Positions 1 to 9,600 of a DNA stretch of 64,000 bases are shown here, piece by piece. A model generated the notes under the pieces. That model saw only the letters and a program-made list of their open reading frames with translations. It had not been told where the DNA came from and searched no databases. The position numbers and the translations under genes were made by a program. How positions within the stretch are numbered: position 1 is the stretch's first letter; each line of letters begins with the position of its first letter. Origin of the DNA: Bacteroides sp. GM023 (GTDB lineage Bacteria; Bacteroidota; Bacteroidia; Bacteroidales; Bacteroidaceae); the NCBI RefSeq assembly GCF_014750685.1, contig NZ_JAAXGE010000006.1, positions 62,001-126,000 of the forward strand, read 5' to 3'.

Positions 1-2337
1 AATATCCAGTTCAAGAACTATGATAAAAACAATGGGCTAGCTTCGGATTTGGCACTATCAATGATTGAAGATACACAGAACCAACTATGGGTGGTTTCAG
101 AAATAGCTCTTTCCAAATTCGATCCTGTCAAAGAGACATTCGAAAACTATGAATTGAGTTCGATTTATCAAGAGTTTAATTTCTCGGAAGCGATTCCTGT
201 TATCAATGCCCGTAACCAAATAGTATTAGGAACGGATAAAGGTTTCCTCGAAGTGTCACCGGAAAAGATGCACAAAAGCGAATATGTTCCGCCTATTGTA
301 TTCACAGGACTTAAAATTCAAGGACACTCTACGGATTATTCTATCGACAAATTGAAAGAACTGGAACTCAAATCGTCACAACGAAATGTCACTTTCCAGT
401 TTGCCGCACTTGATTATGTAAATCCCAAAGGTATTTTATATGCCTATCGCTTGCAAGGGCTGGAGGAAGAATGGAATGAAGCCGACAATAACCGGTCTGC
501 AAGCTATATCAACTTGCCTGCCGGCAGGTATAAGTTACAAATAAAATCAACGAACAGTGATGGAGTCTGGACGAACAATGTACGCACCCTGCCTATACAT
601 GTGCTTCCTACATTTTGGGAAACTTACTGGGCGTGGCTGCTCTATTTCATCCTATTCATACTTTTCACAGCGACAATCGTGTACGTGTTGTTTTACATCT
701 ACCGGTTGCGCCACAGAGTCGATATGGAGCAACAATTAGCTAATATAAAATTAAGGTTCTTTACCGACATTTCTCATGAGTTACGCACTCCGCTGACTCT
801 CATCAGCAGTCCCGTAACAGAAGTACTGGAGAATGAACCTCTTTCGCCTTCCGCACGCGAGCATCTTACTTTGGTACATCAGAATACAGAGCGCATGCTC
901 CGGTTGATGAATCAGATACTGGATTTCCGTAAGATTCAGAATCAGAAGATGAAACTGTTGATAGAAGAAACCGATTTGATTCCGCTCTTACAAAAAGTTA
1001 TGAATAGTTTCAAGCTGATAGCTGAAGAGAAAAATATAAATTATCAATTACATTCTACAGTTCAATCGGTATATAGCTGGATAGACAGGGATAAATTCGA
1101 GAAGATATTCTTCAATCTACTTTCTAATGCATTCAAATATACGCCTGCCGACAAATCAATAACCGTCCATATCACGACGAAAGAAAAGACGATAGAGATA
1201 GAAGTGGCAGACGAAGGTATCGGGATTGCAGTAGAGAAGCAACATTCACTGTTCCAACGTTTTGAGTCATTAGTGAAACAGAATATACTGCAACCGTCTT
1301 CAGGCATTGGCTTATCCTTAGTAAAAGAAATGGTGGAAATGCATCATGGCACTATTGATGTAATTAGTCAGCCTGGGATAGGCAGTCGCTTCACGGTTGT
1401 CTTGCCCTTGCAAAAGAAAGTTTTCGAAGAAGACGGGCAAGTGGAATTTATTCTGAATGACAGCCAAAGTTCAACGCCTCATCCCGTTGACAGCATGAAA
1501 GCGCCGGAGGAGACAGAGGAAAAAGACGAATTGGAAAACAATGCAGAAAATTTCTCCATACTGGTCGTAGAAGATAATGAAGAATTAAAAGCTTTTTTGA
1601 AGAATATACTATCGGAAAGCTATACCGTGATAACGGCTTCCAATGGGGAGGAAGGATTGCAACGTGCCGTTATTGACCTGCCCGACCTTATCATCAGCGA
1701 TGTCATGATGCCGGTTATGGATGGTTTGGAGATGATAGGGCAAATCAAAGAAAACAAGAATATTTGTCATATACCTATTATCGTGTTATCGGCCAAAGCA
1801 TCCCTGGACGACCGTATCGCCGGACTGGAACAAGGTATAGATGATTATATCACCAAACCTTTCAGCGCTACTTATTTAAAAACCCGCATAGCATCGCTGC
1901 TACGCCAACGCAAGGCACTGCAAGAATTATATATGGATAAACTGATGGAAGGAAAGAACACCTCGCCTTCCACCGATTCCCTCGTTCCGTCGCAACCGCA
2001 AATTACTCCGTACGATGAGCAATTCATGGAGAAAGTTATGGAATTTATGGAAGAACAGATGGATAATGCCGAACTGACCATTGATGAATTTGCAGAAAAG
2101 TTAATGCTTAGTCGCACTATCTTCTACCGGAAGCTCAAATCAATTATCGGACTGACACCCGTAGACTTTATACGGGAAATACGAATCAAGCGAGCTGTTC
2201 AGTTAATTGACAGCGGTGAATATAACTTCTCGCAAGTAGCCTACATGACAGGCTTCAACGACCCGAAATATTTTAGTAAATGCTTCAAAAAAGTAATAGG
2301 AATCACGCCGTCTGAATATAAGGAGAATAAAAAGTGA
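1..2337 (+). CDS. Hybrid two-component system regulator (HTCS), 5' end cut by the window
   Basis: The frame is open from base 1, so this is the C-terminal 778 residues of a longer protein. Visible in order are the last ligand-sensor propeller repeats with the conserved YVPPIVF segment, a Y_Y_Y Ig-like domain, one membrane span (about residues 205-230), a histidine kinase with the H-box ISHELRTPLT (His about 259), an HATPase domain with N and G boxes, a receiver with phospho-acceptor Asp about 567 in SDVMMP, and a C-terminal AraC-type HTH. HTCS proteins sense oligosaccharides in the periplasm and activate the neighbouring polysaccharide locus. The GH3 gene starts 94 bp downstream on the same strand and is the nearest likely target. 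The missing part would be most of the N-terminal two-propeller sensor. Confidence 0.95.
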   Translation, partial: NIQFKNYDKNNGLASDLALSMIEDTQNQLWVVSEIALSKFDPVKETFENYELSSIYQEFNFSEAIPVINARNQIVLGTDKGFLEVSPEKMHKSEYVPPIVFTGLKIQGHSTDYSIDKLKELELKSSQRNVTFQFAALDYVNPKGILYAYRLQGLEEEWNEADNNRSASYINLPAGRYKLQIKSTNSDGVWTNNVRTLPIHVLPTFWETYWAWLLYFILFILFTATIVYVLFYIYRLRHRVDMEQQLANIKLRFFTDISHELRTPLTLISSPVTEVLENEPLSPSAREHLTLVHQNTERMLRLMNQILDFRKIQNQKMKLLIEETDLIPLLQKVMNSFKLIAEEKNINYQLHSTVQSVYSWIDRDKFEKIFFNLLSNAFKYTPADKSITVHITTKEKTIEIEVADEGIGIAVEKQHSLFQRFESLVKQNILQPSSGIGLSLVKEMVEMHHGTIDVISQPGIGSRFTVVLPLQKKVFEEDGQVEFILNDSQSSTPHPVDSMKAPEETEEKDELENNAENFSILVVEDNEELKAFLKNILSESYTVITASNGEEGLQRAVIDLPDLIISDVMMPVMDGLEMIGQIKENKNICHIPIIVLSAKASLDDRIAGLEQGIDDYITKPFSATYLKTRIASLLRQRKALQELYMDKLMEGKNTSPSTDSLVPSQPQITPYDEQFMEKVMEFMEEQMDNAELTIDEFAEKLMLSRTIFYRKLKSIIGLTPVDFIREIRIKRAVQLIDSGEYNFSQVAYMTGFNDPKYFSKCFKKVIGITPSEYKENKK

Positions 2338-2431
2338 GTAAGTACTCCTTTTCTACCGGATATTCCCCACAAAACTAATGAAAAGCGCGTACTATTGCAG
2401 TCTCAAATCTAAAAACTAAAAGAATTAGAAA

Positions 2432-5023
2432 ATGAAAAAGCAATGGATTATCGCCTGTCTTACCGGAATATTCATCATGAACGTACAGGCACAACAACCA
2501 GACAAGTATCCCTACCAGGACACGAAACTGACTGCTGAACAACGGGCAGACGACTTGCTTCAACGTCTTACACTGGAAGAAAAAGTCGCATTGATGCAAA
2601 ACAACTCTCCGGCCATCCCCCGCCTGGGCATCAAGCCTTACGAATGGTGGAATGAAGCCCTTCATGGAGTTGCCCGTGCCGGACTGGCTACTGTCTTTCC
2701 GCAAGCAATAGGGATGGCCGCTTCTTTTAATGACGAATTAATCTATGAAGTCTTCGATGCCGTCTCCGACGAAGCACGTGCCAAGAACCGCCAATTCAAT
2801 GAACGGGGACAGTATAAGCGCTATCAAGGACTTACCATGTGGACGCCGAACGTCAATATCTTCCGTGACCCACGCTGGGGACGTGGACAAGAGACATACG
2901 GAGAAGACCCTTATCTGAACGGACGCATGGGAATGGCAGTGGTCAGAGGTCTGCAAGGGCCGGAAGATGCCGAATATGATAAGCTTCACGCCTGCGCCAA
3001 ACACTTTGCCGTACACTCCGGCCCCGAATGGAACCGCCATAGTTTCAATGCAGAGAACATAGCTCCCCGGGATTTATGGGAAACCTATCTTCCCGCATTC
3101 AAGGAACTGGTACAGAAAGCAGATGTAAAAGAAGTGATGTGCGCCTACAACCGCTTTGAAGGTGAGCCCTGTTGTGGAAGTAATCGTCTGCTGACCCAAA
3201 TACTTCGTAATGACTGGGGTTTCAAAGGAATCGTAGTTACCGACTGCGGAGCTATCGGAGACTTTTTCCAGCGCAGAAAACATGAAACTCATCCTGATGC
3301 CGCGCACGCTTCAGCAGATGCTGTCTTAAACGGAACCGACCTCGAATGTGGTGGCAACTTCAAAAGTATCACGGATGCCATCAAACAAGGATTAATCTCG
3401 GAAGAGAAAGTCAACACTTCCGTCAAAAGACTGCTGAAAGCCCGTTTTGAACTGGGGGAAATGAATCCAACCCATCCCTGGAGTGAAATCCCCTATTCCG
3501 TCATTGACTGTCCCAAACATAAAGAACTGGCACTGAAAATGGCACACGAAAGTCTGGTATTACTCCAAAACAAAGGTAATATTCTCCCGTTAAACCGTCA
3601 GATGAAAGTTGCAGTTATCGGTCCCAATGCCAATGACTCCGTCATGCAGTGGGGTAACTACAACGGCTTCCCTTCACAAACCGTTACTTTACTGGAAGGA
3701 ATACGTGCCAAACTCCCCGACGCGCAAATCATCTATGAACCTGTATGCGGATATACCAACGACACTACTCTGCATAGCCTGTTCAACCAGTGCAGCATTG
3801 ACGGAAAATCCGGCTTTGACGCTACCTACTGGAACAACCGTGAATATAAGGGCAAGATTGCCGCAACCGACCGTCTGACTACTCCTTTCCATTTCAGTGC
3901 GGAAGGTGCTATCGTATTCGCTCCCGGCGTAGGATTGAAAAACTTCACCGCCATCTACCGCTCCACTTTCCATCCGACAGATTCCGGTGCCGCCACTTTC
4001 CGCGTGATGACTAACGGCGGAGTTACCTTATTCCTCAACGGAAAACAGATAGCCGAAGCAACCAATATCAAGAATCATACCAACCTGTATTCTTTCAACT
4101 ACGAAGCAGGAAAAAGTTACGATATTGAACTTCATTTCATCCAAGTAAAGGATAACCCCGCACTCAACTTCGACCTGGCAAAACAGACTCCGATGGATGC
4201 CCGTGACATTCTGAATAAACTGCAAAGTGCAGACGTTGTCATCTTTGCCGGCGGTATCTCTCCTCTACTGGAAGGAGAATCCATGCGGGTATCCGACCCC
4301 GGATTCAAAGGTGGCGACCGTACAGAAATCGAACTGCCCGCCATCCAGCGTGAGGTTCTTGCCCTTTTCAAAAAGAATGGAAAGAAAACCATATTCGTCA
4401 ACTTTTCCGGTTCGGCTATGGCAATCGTGCCCGAAACACAGAATTGCGACGCCATCCTGCAAGCATGGTATCCCGGACAGGCGGGCGGAACAGCAGTTGC
4501 CGATGTTCTTTTCGGAGATTACAATCCTGCCGGACGATTGCCTGTCACTTTCTATAAAGGTTTGCAGCAATTACCGGATTATGAAGATTATTCCATGAAA
4601 GGACGTACGTACCGTTTTATGACGGAAACACCTCTTTATCCATTTGGCTACGGATTAAGTTATACCCGTTTCGCCTACGGAAAGGCAAAACTCAGTCAAT
4701 CCAAGTTGCGCAAAGGAGAAAAGGCTGTTCTCACTATTCCGGTGAGTAATGTCGGACAGAAAGAGGGTGAAGAAGTCGTACAGGTATATATCTGCCGCCC
4801 CAACGATAAGGAAGGTCCTCAAAAAACGCTTCGTGGTTTCCAGCGAATCAATATAGCCAAAGGAAAGACACAGAACGTCAGCATCGAGCTTCCTTACGAT
4901 TCTTTCGAATGGTTTGACACAGCGACTAATACGATACGTCCTCTAAACGGAACTTATAAAGTATTATATGGAAGCAGCTCCGATTCGAACGACTTGCAGT
5001 CTGTCAATATTCAGGTTCAATAG
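2432..5023 (+). CDS. GH3 glycosidase with inserted PA14 domain
   Basis: Exported enzyme of 863 residues with a type I signal peptide ending near VQAQ. The GH3 N-terminal barrel follows, with the nucleophile Asp271 in VVTDCGAI. A PA14-like insert lies around residues 455-590 within the second GH3 domain, and a fibronectin-III-like domain closes the protein. The arrangement matches the plant-type GH3 branch containing beta-xylosidases and beta-glucosidases, so the likely role is removing terminal xylose, arabinose or glucose. Xylose side chains of xylogalacturonan would fit the pectin context, but substrate cannot be read from sequence. No Cys lipobox is present, so a periplasmic location is expected. 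It follows the HTCS by 94 bp and ends 28 bp before a strong terminator. Confidence 0.9.
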   Translation: MKKQWIIACLTGIFIMNVQAQQPDKYPYQDTKLTAEQRADDLLQRLTLEEKVALMQNNSPAIPRLGIKPYEWWNEALHGVARAGLATVFPQAIGMAASFNDELIYEVFDAVSDEARAKNRQFNERGQYKRYQGLTMWTPNVNIFRDPRWGRGQETYGEDPYLNGRMGMAVVRGLQGPEDAEYDKLHACAKHFAVHSGPEWNRHSFNAENIAPRDLWETYLPAFKELVQKADVKEVMCAYNRFEGEPCCGSNRLLTQILRNDWGFKGIVVTDCGAIGDFFQRRKHETHPDAAHASADAVLNGTDLECGGNFKSITDAIKQGLISEEKVNTSVKRLLKARFELGEMNPTHPWSEIPYSVIDCPKHKELALKMAHESLVLLQNKGNILPLNRQMKVAVIGPNANDSVMQWGNYNGFPSQTVTLLEGIRAKLPDAQIIYEPVCGYTNDTTLHSLFNQCSIDGKSGFDATYWNNREYKGKIAATDRLTTPFHFSAEGAIVFAPGVGLKNFTAIYRSTFHPTDSGAATFRVMTNGGVTLFLNGKQIAEATNIKNHTNLYSFNYEAGKSYDIELHFIQVKDNPALNFDLAKQTPMDARDILNKLQSADVVIFAGGISPLLEGESMRVSDPGFKGGDRTEIELPAIQREVLALFKKNGKKTIFVNFSGSAMAIVPETQNCDAILQAWYPGQAGGTAVADVLFGDYNPAGRLPVTFYKGLQQLPDYEDYSMKGRTYRFMTETPLYPFGYGLSYTRFAYGKAKLSQSKLRKGEKAVLTIPVSNVGQKEGEEVVQVYICRPNDKEGPQKTLRGFQRINIAKGKTQNVSIELPYDSFEWFDTATNTIRPLNGTYKVLYGSSSDSNDLQSVNIQVQ

Positions 5024-5051
5024 GTTATCGGACATATAAATCATTCACTTT

Positions 5052-5090
5052 AACAGGGGTTGGGATAGTATAGTTATCCCAACCCCTGTT
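5052..5090 (+). terminator. Strong hairpin terminator after GH3
   Basis: A perfect 16-bp stem (5052-5067 pairing with 5075-5090) with a 7-base loop begins 28 bp after the GH3 stop and runs into TTTCTTTATG. The stem is GC-rich in its centre. Confidence 0.85.
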
Positions 5091-5291
5091 TCTTTATGTT
5101 CTCCCCCTGCACAACAACATCTTCTTATAAACCCTATTCTCTATCTTCAAAGCATACTCATTACCCTTTATCGTTCTTACTATCTCATCACCTACTACCT
5201 GTCTCCCCATCTATTAAGAGAAAAGTTCCATTGCATTAGATGCAAACTTCCTTTCCCTTTATAGTAAACTCTTTCTTCATTAAGCTCAAAC

Positions 5292-5458
5292 TATAAATGA
5301 AAGCTTCAATTATATAATTTCAATCTTTGTTTTTATAAATGCAAGCTTTGTTTTTATAATCAAAGCTTGCATTTATAGATTGATCTTTGATAAAAGAAAC
5401 TTTGGTAATAAGGGAAAGGAAGTTTGTAATAAGGAGAAAGGAAGTTTTCTATTAATAG
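5292..5458. repeat. Degenerate ~21-bp tandem repeat array
   Basis: Units each begin TATAA/TATAG/TAAAA/TAATAA and carry a short dyad such as GAAAGCTTC, GCAAGCTTTG or GGAAGTTTG. Starts fall at 5292, 5313, 5334, 5355, 5374, 5391, 5406, 5427 and 5450, so four early intervals are 21, 21, 21 and 19 bp. Units 3 and 4 form a perfect 16-bp inverted repeat (5335-5350 with 5361-5376). The array lies between the convergent GH3 and GH28 genes. The rest of 5091-5541 shows no gene or promoter I can support. Confidence 0.6.
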
Positions 5459-5488
5459 CTGACAGCTGGCAGAATAGTATAACACAAC

Positions 5489-5519
5489 GAAGGGCTGAAT
5501 GTACATCATCCAGCCCTTC
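5489..5519 (-). terminator. Probable terminator of the minus-strand pectin operon
   Basis: A 9-bp stem GAAGGGCTG / CAGCCCTTC (5489-5497 with 5511-5519) lies 23 bp past the GH28 stop on the minus strand and is followed by GTTGTGTTAT. The T-run is weak, so termination efficiency is uncertain. Confidence 0.55.
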
Positions 5520-5541
5520 ATATCATATATGGTATCAGGTA

Positions 5542-7116
5542 TTAGTTCTTTGTAAGCAACCGCTTCTCTGAAATCGTTCCTAATTCTTTTCCATTGATGG
5601 TTATATCGGTTGTATTTTCAATCTGTATCATAGAGTTATCAGGAGTCTCTATTTCAACATTCTCAATATTGAGTTTTGCCACTTTATTAACCACAATGCC
5701 TTCTTTCGCCCCGGTCACTACCATATTCTTGATGGAAATATTCTCAATCGGCATTTCCGGCAATCCGTTTATATAAGCTGCGCGTCCCGCTCCTCTGCAA
5801 AACACATCCGAGATAAAGATGTTCTTGAATGCGGGAGTCCCTTCACACACCTCCGGCACCGGTTCACCGGGAGCACCTTTGACCGCATAATACAAATCAG
5901 CAATCAAGGCATCATTGGGGATATCAATCATATTTATATTATTGATATAAATATTCTCTACGACACCACCGCGGCCACGGGCACTCTTAAACCGCAATCC
6001 AACATCCGTACCGATAAAAGAACATTCGGACACATACACGTTTTTCACACCACCGGACATTTCACTGCCGATGACAAAGCCACCGTGCCCGTGCAGGACG
6101 GTATTGTTTCTTATAATCACATTCTCACAAGGTTCTCCCCGCCTGCGACCGTCTTCATCCTTACCCGATTTCAGACAGATAGCATCATCACCCGCATCAA
6201 AGAAACAGTTGACAATCAACACATTCTTGCATGACTCCACATCAAGCGCGTCTCCATTTTGCGAATACCAGGGATTGAACACTTTCACGTCATTCAATAT
6301 CAGAGATTCGCACGATAGCGGATGCAGGCACCAACTCGGTGAGTTCTTGAATGTCACTCCTTCCAACAGCACCTTTTTGCTCTTCACGATACTAAGCATC
6401 ACAGGACGCAACCAACTTTTCATTTCTTCCCAGTCTGCATTATCAATATCCTGTCGTTTGTTTCCCCAGTCAGCCATGAGAACAGATGCTTTCAAAGCTC
6501 CTTCATTGGGATACCACACTTTTCCGCTTTCGTCTACTTTACCACCGGAGTTCAACAGTTTCTTCCATTGCCCATCCGTCATCTTGCTTTTCTTTACGGG
6601 ACGCCATCTGTCACCCGCTCCATCAAAAACACCGTAACCGGTAATGGCTATATTCTCGGCATTCATCGCTGAAATAGGCGACTGGCAACGCCGGGTATTC
6701 AATCCTTCAAACGAAGTTTCGATAATCGGATACAAAGACGTGTCACCGCTGAATACAATGAGCGCATTCTTTTCCGCATGCAGATTTACATTGCTCAACA
6801 GTACGACAGGCCCGGTCAACCACAATCCTTCAGGAATGATTACTTTACCGCCGCCCTTTTCATGTACTGCTTTGATAGCCTTGTTGATAGCTTCCGTATT
6901 CAGCGTCACGCCGTCGCTTTTTGCTCCGAAATCACAAATATTCACCTGATAGTCGGGAAAAGCGGGACGTTCCACAACAGGCATGGAGAAAGGCAGGTCT
7001 GCATACATGGCTTTCAAATCCGTCTCTGTGTATACCTGCCTGGCAGTACTCTGACAAGCACAGAACAGCCCCAGGATGGCTGGTACAAGACCAGCCATTT
7101 GAATCAATCTACTCAT
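5542..7116 (-). CDS. GH28 polygalacturonase-family lipoprotein
   Basis: Right-handed beta-helix glycosidase of 524 residues. Family motifs are recognisable: NGD (Asp289, equivalent to NTD), GDD (Asp310/311), GHG (343-345) and RFK (375-377, equivalent to RIK), so the catalytic aspartates are in place. The N-terminus (LGLFCAC) looks like a lipoprotein signal with Cys19 or Cys21 as anchor; no acidic surface-export stretch follows, so a periplasm-facing location is more likely. GH28 enzymes hydrolyse alpha-galacturonosyl bonds endo or exo, and I cannot separate these here. It is the last gene of the long minus-strand operon, 25 bp after the fimbrillin-CE8 gene. Confidence 0.92.
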   Translation of the reverse strand: MSRLIQMAGLVPAILGLFCACQSTARQVYTETDLKAMYADLPFSMPVVERPAFPDYQVNICDFGAKSDGVTLNTEAINKAIKAVHEKGGGKVIIPEGLWLTGPVVLLSNVNLHAEKNALIVFSGDTSLYPIIETSFEGLNTRRCQSPISAMNAENIAITGYGVFDGAGDRWRPVKKSKMTDGQWKKLLNSGGKVDESGKVWYPNEGALKASVLMADWGNKRQDIDNADWEEMKSWLRPVMLSIVKSKKVLLEGVTFKNSPSWCLHPLSCESLILNDVKVFNPWYSQNGDALDVESCKNVLIVNCFFDAGDDAICLKSGKDEDGRRRGEPCENVIIRNNTVLHGHGGFVIGSEMSGGVKNVYVSECSFIGTDVGLRFKSARGRGGVVENIYINNINMIDIPNDALIADLYYAVKGAPGEPVPEVCEGTPAFKNIFISDVFCRGAGRAAYINGLPEMPIENISIKNMVVTGAKEGIVVNKVAKLNIENVEIETPDNSMIQIENTTDITINGKELGTISEKRLLTKN

Positions 7117-7141
7117 ATCTTCTTTTACCTTAAATATTCAA

Positions 7142-9556
7142 TTACTTAAACCAGGCAGCATCGGTATATCCGTCCCAACTCATTATGATTTCGCGCGTAC
7201 CGAAATGCTGGTCGTACTGTTCCTTACTGAGTGGCAACACTGTGCTGCGTACTGCTGCCGGGATAGATTCATAGAGGTTGGCACCGGATTCCGTCTTGCA
7301 GTTGTAGAGTTTACAGCCGGTGGTAACAGTAGGTGTGGCCGGTGTCAGCGGTTTATTTTCACCTACAAAGTTAGGGCCATATACATCGGCAAACGTACAA
7401 TTCAAGAAAGTAAGGTTGTCCGGTTCGTACTGATAAATCAGAGTAGAGTTAGTGACACCTGCACCAACCGTGAAACGGCTGTTCAAGAATACATAACCCA
7501 AATATCCTTCTCTGACACGCGCCTGCATCACCGCACGTGTGCCGGTTGGTGCATGGAGCTGACAGTCTTCGAACAATACTACCTTACCCGAACCCCAGAT
7601 AAAATCGGTAGCTCCGGCTATGAAGCAATCTTTGAACCAGTTGTAACCACCACCCGGAAGCAGTGTATCCTGGAAGCTCAATACACGACAGTTGATGAAA
7701 GCTGCCGACTTGTTGTTGATGTAAAGCGCCTCGGCTTGCCCGTTCTTTCCCAATGTCCAGCCATAAGCATTCTCTATTGTCACATTCTCAAAGCGGATTT
7801 TATCGGAATTTCCATCGAGTATGACTACTGAGCGACCGCCGGAAGAAGGAACCGTAGTGCCTACCGGAGCAAATTGGTCGATATTGGTACCGCCACCGAT
7901 ACCACCGTTTATATCATTACTGTTATCATACTGGATATTTACGGCTGTATTGTCACTGGCATTTCCTTTTACCGTAATGTTGCTTTGGTCGCGCAAGTAG
8001 ATGATTTCCTGATAGATGCCATTATCCATTTGGAAAGTTTTGGCAGTATTCAGTTCAACGTGTGTTGCACAAAAGTCAATAGCACCTTGCAAGGTGTAGA
8101 AGTCAGCGTCAGGATTGGTATGACTAATCTTCACTGTATAGTTCGGTCCGGTCAGTACCGGTTCGGGCTTGGTTTTGAAAGTCCATGCACGGCCATATAC
8201 TCCTTTGAAGTCCGTCTGCTTTACGGCAGCCTGTTCGATAGTTACATAGTATTCGGTGTCATATTGCAAGCGTTGTTGATGAGGCTTGATGATGAAGTCG
8301 TTGCCTTCCACTCTTGCCGGATAGTAGTTTACGATACGACGGCTGACGGAAGAACCCTTAGGAGTGACGCCGATAATATCCATCCATGTATTCAGTTTAG
8401 TCTGACCGTCTACAATGGATACTCTGCGCTCTGCCATGTTGATTTCGTCTACCAATTTATGGTCGTTCATACGATAAATACGGATAGAGCCACTCGTACC
8501 AAGTTCGGGGGCAACACCTTCAAATGATAGTTTTAGTTCGGTATCTGCAAGTGCTTGCTGTGTGCCGTCGGCAGGGGTTAAGCTATATCCGGCCACAGGT
8601 GTCTTGTCGCCATCGGCCGTACCGTCTTCGTTGCTTCCGTCTTCCCAGGGAGCGGATGAGTTTCCACCATCTACATTTTCAAGGCGTCCCATTTCCACAA
8701 AGCCGCTATCATCAATGTAGAGTGCGAAGGTATAACTATAACCTTTGTGGAATTGCGGCAAGGCGATATCCAAATTGGTAAATATCCATTCTGTCTCTCT
8801 ATCGTTCAGTACAAAAGATACTTTGTAGGTATCCTTCAGTGCCGAAGGAAGAATGATAGACTCGTAGAATCCTGTTGTAGCATTGTGATAAGGGGTAATA
8901 GTAGCAATGGAGTTGCCGTCAACTGTCAGTACATCGGTCTGTATATTGAACGAAGCCGCAGTCTGCATACCTTCAATGCGTACATTACTTACTTCCAACG
9001 GTTCTTTTTCCATATTCACAAACTTCAGAATCACTTTAGCCAAACGATGTGTAAAGTTCAATGCAATATGGGGTTCATTCTCCAGAGAGTAGGTATAATC
9101 TTCTTTGGTGGCAGCATACAGTAAGTCGCAGGCCGTACTACCCTTTCCTTGTGAAGCCAGTTGCACGGGATAGTTGAAATCACGCACATCGTCATTATAG
9201 GGATAGTATGCTACAAACTTCACCGGTATTCCGTCATTCTGCACTTTAAGCGGTGCAGTGGAAGTGAAAGAGACGGATGCACCTTCTTCCGAGCAAACGT
9301 AAGGTGCGTTAGCTACTTCCGTGGCAGGTTCAAGAGTCTTCATGTCCAACACGTATGTGCCAATCTTATCGCCCTTATTCCATGACGAGCCGTCTTGAGT
9401 GACACGGGTTGAGAATGCTGTGAGGTCTACACCGAAGGTAACCTCGCCCGCAGTAAGAGGCTGCTTCGTGCCCGTATCCTGCTCGTCATCCGAGCAAGAA
9501 AGGCAAAACAGGCTACCTACTAATAAAGGGTATAGTAATGAATGAAATAGTTTCAT
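7142..9556 (-). CDS. Fimbrillin-like / Ig-like / CE8 pectin methylesterase fusion lipoprotein
   Basis: An 804-residue lipoprotein (lipobox around LFCLSC, followed by acidic SDDE). Residues about 35-290 look like a fimbrillin (Mfa_like_1) fold with WNKGDKIGTY and FVAYYPY segments. A Gly/Asp-rich linker follows, then an SbsA/Big_5-type Ig domain (about 320-460), then a CE8 pectinesterase beta-helix. Pectinesterase residues found are Gln607 (QAEAL), Asp630 (QDTL) and Asp650 (DFIWG). The usual LGRPW segment that supplies the substrate-binding Arg is not recognisable; the matching place (about residue 705) reads LIYQYEP. CE8 removes methyl esters from homogalacturonan, but activity here should be treated as unproven. 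It lies 44 bp after the paralogous fimbrillin-beta-helix gene. Confidence 0.85.
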   Translation of the reverse strand: MKLFHSLLYPLLVGSLFCLSCSDDEQDTGTKQPLTAGEVTFGVDLTAFSTRVTQDGSSWNKGDKIGTYVLDMKTLEPATEVANAPYVCSEEGASVSFTSTAPLKVQNDGIPVKFVAYYPYNDDVRDFNYPVQLASQGKGSTACDLLYAATKEDYTYSLENEPHIALNFTHRLAKVILKFVNMEKEPLEVSNVRIEGMQTAASFNIQTDVLTVDGNSIATITPYHNATTGFYESIILPSALKDTYKVSFVLNDRETEWIFTNLDIALPQFHKGYSYTFALYIDDSGFVEMGRLENVDGGNSSAPWEDGSNEDGTADGDKTPVAGYSLTPADGTQQALADTELKLSFEGVAPELGTSGSIRIYRMNDHKLVDEINMAERRVSIVDGQTKLNTWMDIIGVTPKGSSVSRRIVNYYPARVEGNDFIIKPHQQRLQYDTEYYVTIEQAAVKQTDFKGVYGRAWTFKTKPEPVLTGPNYTVKISHTNPDADFYTLQGAIDFCATHVELNTAKTFQMDNGIYQEIIYLRDQSNITVKGNASDNTAVNIQYDNSNDINGGIGGGTNIDQFAPVGTTVPSSGGRSVVILDGNSDKIRFENVTIENAYGWTLGKNGQAEALYINNKSAAFINCRVLSFQDTLLPGGGYNWFKDCFIAGATDFIWGSGKVVLFEDCQLHAPTGTRAVMQARVREGYLGYVFLNSRFTVGAGVTNSTLIYQYEPDNLTFLNCTFADVYGPNFVGENKPLTPATPTVTTGCKLYNCKTESGANLYESIPAAVRSTVLPLSKEQYDQHFGTREIIMSWDGYTDAAWFK

Positions 9557-9600
9557 AACTGGATTGTTTAATCTGTATTACAATAACATTTAAAACAGCA

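Noticed and set aside
5380..5571. 63-codon frame between GH3 and GH28
   Set aside because: Covers the repeat array and the GH28 terminator; no ribosome-site or homology support.
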